Shown piece after piece: positions 58,961-64,000 of a DNA stretch of 64,000 bases; position 1 is the first letter of the stretch, and every line of letters starts with the position of its first letter. The position numbers were made by a program, and so were the translations under genes. The notes under the pieces are model-generated. The model was not told the DNA's origin and did not search any database. It worked only from the letters and a program-made list of their open reading frames with translations. Source of the stretch: Moraxella sp. ZY210820 (GTDB lineage Bacteria > Pseudomonadota > Gammaproteobacteria > Pseudomonadales > Moraxellaceae); NCBI RefSeq assembly GCF_030674635.1, contig NZ_CP089978.1, positions 2,294,001 to 2,358,000 of the forward strand. Direction: 5' to 3'.

Positions 58961-60541
58961 TCAATTACTCATCTTACAAGCTAAACCTTCGATTCTAAAA
59001 CACGCCCCTTGATATTCATCAATATAACGTAAAGTTGCATGATTAGCTTCACAAAAACTGCTCGATAAATATAAACCCAAGCCTGTACCATTAATTTCGG
59101 TACTAAAAAAAGGTTTAAATAAATTAGCTTGTTGTGATTTTTCCACACCTTGCCCAAAATCGATCACATCAATCCAAATCAGGTGTTCAAACATTTGCGT
59201 ACGAATAATAATTGCTTGCTCACTTTGATTATGGCGTAAAGCATTACGTATCAAATTAATCATCACTTGACGCAATTGATTTTGGTCAAAATAAATACAA
59301 GAATCAGGCTCAATTTCTACTTGAATTTGTTCTTTAACATCATTTAAATCTTCATCAAGCATTCCTTGTACAAAATCTTGTAAATAAATCATCACCGTAC
59401 GTACACCATCATTTTTTGCCATGCTTAGCGTACTTTGAATAATTTTATTAATACGCTCGGTTTGTTTACTAATCATATTTGATAGCATTTTGGCATCTTC
59501 TGATAATTCATCTTTTAACAATTCATTCGCTTGCACAATTGCCGCAAGTGGATTACGAATTTCATGGGCAATACTGGCAGAGAGTTGTCCCAAAGCTGCT
59601 AATTTTAACTGTTGAACTTGCTGATTAATTTCTTGCGTATCTTTTAGAATAAATAACGTCATCGGCTCATTAGCAGTATGTAAAATATGCCATTTAACGC
59701 TCATTTTATACCCTGATTGATGACTATGAAAATGAAACGCATGATGATGTAATTGCTCATCTGGACAAATTAAACTATGCTCTTGAATATATTGATAAAA
59801 CTCATCTTGCCAAACTTCTAACGGATATTTTTCATATGATACTAATTGTGGTAATCCTAATAACTGACACGCTCGTGGATTAGATAATACTATCTGTGCT
59901 TGCTTATTTATCAGCAAATATCCTACATCAATCTGTTGCATAATCGACTGGTTAATACCTTGTAATTGGCTTAACTCTTCCGATTGATGAATGGTCATAT
60001 TTTCTAAAATTTTAAAGCGTTCTAAAGCAATACGCCCCACCTGATGCATAACAATAAATAAAAATGCCAATAAAATATTATTGGTAAAATCTCGCAATAA
60101 ACTTAAACTAAAAATCCCACCAATAAAATTTTGATAAGTTACACTAATAATGGCTGATAACATAATGATTAATGAGAATTTTTTATCGAGCAAAATACTC
60201 GACAAAAACACTGCAATCATATAAATCAAGCCAATTTGTAAATTAACACCATGCACCAACGCAAAAGTTAAAAGACCTAAAAGCACCACATCAACTACAA
60301 ACATGGCAATTAAATGTACAGGTGAACCAATTTTAACAAAACGCATTAGTGTCATTTGCACTAAAGCAAATATAATATATATTATTGATGTATAAAGATA
60401 TAAATCAGGATAGCCATAATAGGCTTTTAAATTATTAAACGTCATCACAAAGGTGAGCATTAACGAGCATGCCAACACCAAACGATACAGAGAATATAAT
60501 AATCCTAAGCGATGAATAATATATGTAGTTTCAATAGACAT
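58961..60541 (-). CDS. pilS: Sensor histidine kinase PilS
   Basis: Membrane kinase of the type IV pilus two-component system. Six hydrophobic segments fill the first 180 residues or so, as in Pseudomonas PilS. They are followed by a PAS domain (QIDVGYLLINKQAQIVLSNP), the HisKA box SIAHEIRNPLAAIVQANELL, and the ATPase domain with N-box MINLIRNALRH and G-boxes VIDFGQG and GTGLGLYLSS. Length 526. It is 12 bp downstream of gacA and upstream of pilR. In Pseudomonas, PilS senses pilin levels in the membrane. Confidence 0.92.
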   Translation of the reverse strand: MSIETTYIIHRLGLLYSLYRLVLACSLMLTFVMTFNNLKAYYGYPDLYLYTSIIYIIFALVQMTLMRFVKIGSPVHLIAMFVVDVVLLGLLTFALVHGVNLQIGLIYMIAVFLSSILLDKKFSLIIMLSAIISVTYQNFIGGIFSLSLLRDFTNNILLAFLFIVMHQVGRIALERFKILENMTIHQSEELSQLQGINQSIMQQIDVGYLLINKQAQIVLSNPRACQLLGLPQLVSYEKYPLEVWQDEFYQYIQEHSLICPDEQLHHHAFHFHSHQSGYKMSVKWHILHTANEPMTLFILKDTQEINQQVQQLKLAALGQLSASIAHEIRNPLAAIVQANELLKDELSEDAKMLSNMISKQTERINKIIQSTLSMAKNDGVRTVMIYLQDFVQGMLDEDLNDVKEQIQVEIEPDSCIYFDQNQLRQVMINLIRNALRHNQSEQAIIIRTQMFEHLIWIDVIDFGQGVEKSQQANLFKPFFSTEINGTGLGLYLSSSFCEANHATLRYIDEYQGACFRIEGLACKMSN

Positions 60542-60553
60542 GACACATTATCT

Positions 60554-61189
60554 TTAAATCTGAATTAATTTATGGCGAATGGCTAAATGTGTTAATTTCA
60601 CATCACTATCCACATCTAATTTTTCAAAAATACGATAACGATAAGTATTAATGGTTTTTACACTGACAAATAATTTATCAGCAATTTCTTGAGCAGAAAT
60701 GCCATTTGCCACCATCATTGCTACTTGTAATTCTCGTTCTGATAATTGTTCAAAAGGCGATTGTTGATGTTCTGACAACAAGCTACTCGCTAATTGTTCT
60801 GCCACCACACTACACAAATATTTACCGCCTTGCATGACTTTTTGTATCGCTTTAAGCATTTCATTCGGTTCACAACCTTTAGTCAAATATCCTTTTGCAC
60901 CTGCTTTTAAAATCATTGAAGGGTAAGGCTCCTCAGTCATACCACTCACCGCAATGACTTTACATTGTGCATCATATTGTACGATACGTCTAGTCGTTTC
61001 AACACCGCCCACACCCGGCATATTTACATCGAGTAATACCACATCAACGTCATGTTGTTTTAAAAATACCAATGCCATTTCGCCAGTTTCTGCCTGTCCA
61101 ACCACTTCAATATCAGGATAACTTTGTAAAATACTACAAATCCCCATACGGACTAATTCATGGTCATCAACTACTAAAACTTTAATCAT
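60554..61189 (-). CDS. gacA: GacA/UvrY-type response regulator
   Basis: NarL/LuxR-family response regulator of 211 residues. Receiver with acidic pocket VVDDHELVRMG and phospho-acceptor D54 in LLDVNMPG; C-terminal helix-turn-helix LSERELQVAMMVANGISAQEIADKLFVSVKTINTYRYRIFEKL. The length and both segments match GacA, the partner of the BarA/GacS kinase, which drives CsrA-antagonising sRNAs in Pseudomonas and broad virulence control in Acinetobacter. It appears to head the gacA-pilS-pilR-coaBC block. No gacS or barA is in the window. Confidence 0.88.
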   Translation of the reverse strand: MIKVLVVDDHELVRMGICSILQSYPDIEVVGQAETGEMALVFLKQHDVDVVLLDVNMPGVGGVETTRRIVQYDAQCKVIAVSGMTEEPYPSMILKAGAKGYLTKGCEPNEMLKAIQKVMQGGKYLCSVVAEQLASSLLSEHQQSPFEQLSERELQVAMMVANGISAQEIADKLFVSVKTINTYRYRIFEKLDVDSDVKLTHLAIRHKLIQI

Positions 61190-61474
61190 AGCAACTACTC
61201 ACTGATGAAATATTGTGTTAAAATACAGCCATAAATACAAGTTTCTGTTAAAATATTACATACTGCAAATAATTAGTGCCATATCGTTACAAAAAATATG
61301 AATTTCTATGTGATTTATACATAATATCATGGCAAAATAGTTTTGCAAATTATAGGCAACACAAAATATAAATTGCTTAAAAAAATGTGAGAATTTCATT
61401 CATCACAACAATCACCAATAAATGGTTTACATAGGTGATTTGATAAACTCTGATACTGATAGCAGGAGATGGAA

Positions 61475-62530
61475 ATGCTTAACTCAAAATTGGTACGCTG
61501 TACTTTAGCAGCGGCATTATTAACTGCAAGCACTGGTAGCTTTGCAGATATTGTTATTCGCTCAGGTCAAGGTGCGATTTGGTCAGCAGATGAAGCTGAT
61601 AAATTTTTAAATAATAATGAAGTGCCACAAAAAGCTCGTATCGTAACGAGTACAACAATGACTAGCACACCAGTTTCATATCAACAAGATACAAATACTT
61701 ATAGCTATAACAATAATAGTTATAATAATAGTTATACCAATAGTAATTATACTCAATATCAAGATTATAGTGCTTATAAACCCGAAGTCAATGCACGTGC
61801 AGCCTTAGTGATGGATGCAACTACAGGCGAAGTATTGTATAGTAAAAACACCGAAAGTGTACGTTCAATTGCTTCTATTACCAAATTAATGACCGCAATG
61901 GTTACTTTAGATGCCAATTTAAACTTATATGAACAAATTACTTTAACATCAAGTGATTTTGCAGGTGCTGGTGGTAAAAACTCAAGTTCAACCTTGCGTG
62001 TTGGTGATACGATGACTCGTTCTGATGCTTTATATTTAGCGTTGATGAAGTCTGAAAATCCAGCAGCAATGGCTTTAAGTCGCACTTATCCAGGTGGGCG
62101 TAATGCTTTTATTGCGGCTATGAATAATAAAGCTGCCAGTTTGGGTATGTATTCTTCAAATTTTACAGACCCATCAGGTTTAGACCCTAAGAATGTATCA
62201 TCAGCTCGTGATTTAGGTATTTTAACCAGTTCAGCTGCTCGTTATGGTACGATTCGTCATTTTTCAACATCTGCAAGTAACAGTTTTAATTTAGGTTATC
62301 GTATGCTCACTTCAAACAATACCAATGCGATTGTACGTAATGGTGGTTGGAGTTTAGATGTATCAAAAACAGGTTATATTAAAGAAGCTGGACGTTGTGT
62401 TGTAATGCAAGCGAATATTAATTCTCGTCCTGTCGTGGTGGTATTATTGGGTGGTTCTGATAGTGCAGCACGCACACAAGATGCTACACGTTTATTTAAC
62501 TGGGTGGCTCAACAACCACAACGTTTCTAA
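61475..62530 (+). CDS. pbpG: PbpG-type D-alanyl-D-alanine endopeptidase (PBP7/8 family)
   Basis: Low-molecular-weight penicillin-binding protein that cuts murein cross-links in the periplasm. The signal peptide ends at GSFA-DI. A Tyr/Asn/Ser-rich low-complexity linker (about residues 70-103) precedes the S11 peptidase domain. Active-site motifs are SITK (S136 and K139, counting from the ATG at 61469), SEN, and SKTGYI. GGAG abuts the ATG at 61469 but is well spaced for the ATG at 61475, which I prefer (351 residues). E. coli PbpG has 313 residues; the linker explains the excess. Confidence 0.9.
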   Translation: MLNSKLVRCTLAAALLTASTGSFADIVIRSGQGAIWSADEADKFLNNNEVPQKARIVTSTTMTSTPVSYQQDTNTYSYNNNSYNNSYTNSNYTQYQDYSAYKPEVNARAALVMDATTGEVLYSKNTESVRSIASITKLMTAMVTLDANLNLYEQITLTSSDFAGAGGKNSSSTLRVGDTMTRSDALYLALMKSENPAAMALSRTYPGGRNAFIAAMNNKAASLGMYSSNFTDPSGLDPKNVSSARDLGILTSSAARYGTIRHFSTSASNSFNLGYRMLTSNNTNAIVRNGGWSLDVSKTGYIKEAGRCVVMQANINSRPVVVVLLGGSDSAARTQDATRLFNWVAQQPQRF

Positions 62531-62552
62531 ACTAAATGTAAAAAGATAAAAT

Positions 62553-62585
62553 AAAGGCTGTATTGAAATTTCAATACGGTTTTTA
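62553..62585 (+). terminator. Terminator of pbpG
   Basis: GTATTGAAATTTCAATAC forms a tight palindrome followed by GGTTTTT, about 25 bp past the stop. Confidence 0.8.
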
Positions 62586-62598
62586 TGGTGAAATAACA

Positions 62599-62630
62599 AT
62601 AGACTAATGATTTACATTAGTCTATTTTTT
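62599..62630. terminator. Second hairpin between pbpG and the LRR-like gene
   Basis: Arms AATAGACTAATG and CATTAGTCTATT around a five-base loop, with T-runs on the plus strand. It lies just past the stop of the minus-strand gene and is probably its terminator, in tandem with the pbpG terminator. Confidence 0.75.
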
Positions 62631-62638
62631 AATTGATT

Positions 62639-63811
62639 TTAATAATCCCGCCCTTCATCAAACCACTGTAAGGCAATCTCATCATCTACAATCACATTCG
62701 GTACTTGAATAAGTTGTAATACGGCTGTACCTATGTCTTCTCGTTCGGTGGTTTCTATTTGTTCTAAAGCATTAAACGCACAAACAAATTCAACAATAAC
62801 GGCTTTAATTTGTTCCACATCATCTAATTTTTTTAGGGATTTAACTGCATTTTTATACAATTTCACAGCAGTTTTGGCATTTTTCCCTTCCCACGCAGAA
62901 AATGGCATTTGATATTCAGTAACAAACCAACTTGCCTTTTTTAATTGGCTAAAATGACTGTCTAAATGTGATAATTGATTTTTATGTTGCTTAATATGTG
63001 CTTTTAAGCGTTTTGCACCTTGTTCTTCCACATTCCACAGTAAAATACTTTCTAATTTTGGAAATGCAGTTAAATCGATTAAATCGGATAAATCAGGAAT
63101 GTAGCGTAATTGCAATGATGTTAAATGTTTTAATTGACTTAATGCTTGCAGATTGATGACATTGCCAGATAAAGCAAGCGATTCTAACTCTTCATAAGCC
63201 AATAAACTGCGACAATCAATCGCTTGATGAGCAATTTGACCGCTAATATCTAAAGATTTTTGTGTTTTAAATGCAGAGAAAAATGGAATTTGATATGGCT
63301 CATCATTTTTTGTTAAAGCTGGGCTTAGTGATAATGATAAATCATCACTGGCATTATGCTGAATATCAAATAAATTTAAATCTCCTTTTAAATATAAGCG
63401 TCTACTATGTGCTGAAATAGAATGAATAATGGTTGGATATTGAGCATAAATGGATAATCCATGAATTTGAGCATTGCTAAAATCTATTTCAATATTCTGT
63501 TGTGGGCACCAATCAAAACCTTCAATTTTTCTCTTTTTTGACCATTCAATAAAACTTATATCATTGCCATAATAAATAAACCAACGGGGAAAATTACCAT
63601 AAGGATATAAATGCTTATTCTGCTCGCCAGAACCCGTATAATATTCATTAAATGTATCCCAATTTACAGGCTGATTAGGCTCAATCAGCACATCATAATA
63701 TTTTTTATCCATACCTTCTAAGCCTATACAGAGCGAACCTTGCCCAATATCAGTGGTTACTTGATAAACTCTATTGGGAGTAAGTGCATATTCTCGGGTG
63801 ATTTTTGACAT
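62639..63811 (-). CDS. Leucine-rich-repeat-like protein of unknown function
   Basis: A 390-residue protein with no signal peptide. The middle part shows irregular leucine-rich repeats (LLAYEELESLALSGNVINLQALSQLKHLTSLQL and onward, about residues 205-265). The N-terminal 150 residues look beta-rich (WFIYYGNDISFIEWSKK). The C terminus is helical and charged. Proteins of this kind are often annotated loosely as gliding-motility-like in Acinetobacter, without evidence. The partial gene upstream on the same strand may be in the same operon. Confidence 0.65.
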   Translation of the reverse strand: MSKITREYALTPNRVYQVTTDIGQGSLCIGLEGMDKKYYDVLIEPNQPVNWDTFNEYYTGSGEQNKHLYPYGNFPRWFIYYGNDISFIEWSKKRKIEGFDWCPQQNIEIDFSNAQIHGLSIYAQYPTIIHSISAHSRRLYLKGDLNLFDIQHNASDDLSLSLSPALTKNDEPYQIPFFSAFKTQKSLDISGQIAHQAIDCRSLLAYEELESLALSGNVINLQALSQLKHLTSLQLRYIPDLSDLIDLTAFPKLESILLWNVEEQGAKRLKAHIKQHKNQLSHLDSHFSQLKKASWFVTEYQMPFSAWEGKNAKTAVKLYKNAVKSLKKLDDVEQIKAVIVEFVCAFNALEQIETTEREDIGTAVLQLIQVPNVIVDDEIALQWFDEGRDY

Positions 63812-63868
63812 GATAATATTCCTTAAAAATAGGTGAATGATTTAAATTAACCTATATATTTACTGAAA

Positions 63869-64000
63869 TCAAGAGATTTGATAATCACAACATTCAATGA
63901 TGAGATAACAATCATAACCATATAGCAAATAGATTTTCGATTTTTCTTCTAATAAACGCTGAGTGAAAAAATTACCATCTAAAACTTCAAAAAATCCACT
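63869..64000 (-). CDS. Partial gene at window edge, unknown
   Basis: The minus strand is open from the window edge to a TGA at 63869-63871 and encodes the last 43 residues of a protein (ending IIECCDYQIS). The frame is Leu/Tyr-rich and reads well (FEVLDGNFFTQRLLEEKSK), and it is followed 57 bp later by the LRR-like gene on the same strand. It is too short to assign. Confidence 0.55.
   Translation of the reverse strand, partial: SGFFEVLDGNFFTQRLLEEKSKIYLLYGYDCYLIIECCDYQIS

Noticed and set aside
61676..61776. Short-period repeat in pbpG considered as a CRISPR-like or tandem repeat array
   Set aside because: It is in frame, encodes a Tyr/Asn/Ser linker, and has no spacer-repeat structure.

Overview
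The window is a low-GC (by eye, well under 40%) gammaproteobacterial chromosome segment. It is most likely from Acinetobacter or a close relative in the Moraxellaceae. The 16S rRNA gene has Acinetobacter-like stretches. The gene content also fits: GacA, PilS/PilR, a DUF1624 membrane protein, an NsrR-like regulator, an Azotobacter/Pseudomonas-type pyruvate dehydrogenase E2, and the lpxC-ftsZ-ftsA-ftsQ-ddl-murC-murG cell-wall block. Nearly all of it is housekeeping DNA. There is no prophage, CRISPR array, transposase or complete mobile element.

Layout. 1-1349: tail of a MoxR-type ATPase plus its VWA partner. 1356-3433: lipid A/LPS genes (glycosyltransferase, LpxL-type acyltransferase). 3676-7846: envelope proteins (Slt-type and MltB-type lytic transglycosylases flanking an RNase T2-fold protein that has lost its catalytic residues). 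7971-10244: DNA polymerase IV, a lipoprotein and a small membrane protein. 10346-12544: TonB receptor. 12756-16410: Spx/ArsC-like protein, an AraC regulator, and a visibly rearranged patch holding a SUKH gene, an unknown membrane protein, a truncated metH and a second copy of the araC tail. 16411-18170: rhodanese lipoprotein and AhpD-like protein divergent from an RclR-like regulator. 18234-22603: aceEF. 22857-32869: a lipoprotein, M23 peptidase, DciA, lpxC and the division/murein cluster. 33326-35269: second TonB receptor. 35503-40144: YgfZ, DUF1624 protein, candidate small RNA, RidA, ETF-QO. 40236-48455: AT-rich orphan gene, recB, recC. 48581-50194: unknown protein, lipoprotein, NsrR-like regulator. 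50293-55960: complete rRNA operon on the minus strand (16S, tRNA-Ile, tRNA-Ala, 23S, 5S) with promoter and processing stems. 56217-61189: gacA-pilS-pilR-coaBC. 61475-64000: PbpG-type endopeptidase, an LRR-like unknown and a partial gene.

How the genes work together. Much of the window builds or remodels the envelope: lipid A (LpxC, LpxL-like), murein precursors (MurC, MurG, Ddl), division (FtsZ, FtsA, FtsQ), and murein hydrolysis (Slt, MltB-like, M23, PbpG-like). Two TonB receptors with Fur-like sites point to iron uptake. The RclR-like and NsrR-like regulators point to oxidant and nitric oxide responses. PilSR and GacA control surface and virulence-type traits in relatives.

The most notable observations are four. 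First, a recombination scar at araC/metH that looks like homology-facilitated illegitimate recombination. Second, a well-formed candidate sRNA at 37757-37840. Third, an RNase T2 pseudoenzyme. Fourth, a dispersed family of palindromic intergenic repeats. No wholly new multi-gene system is evident.
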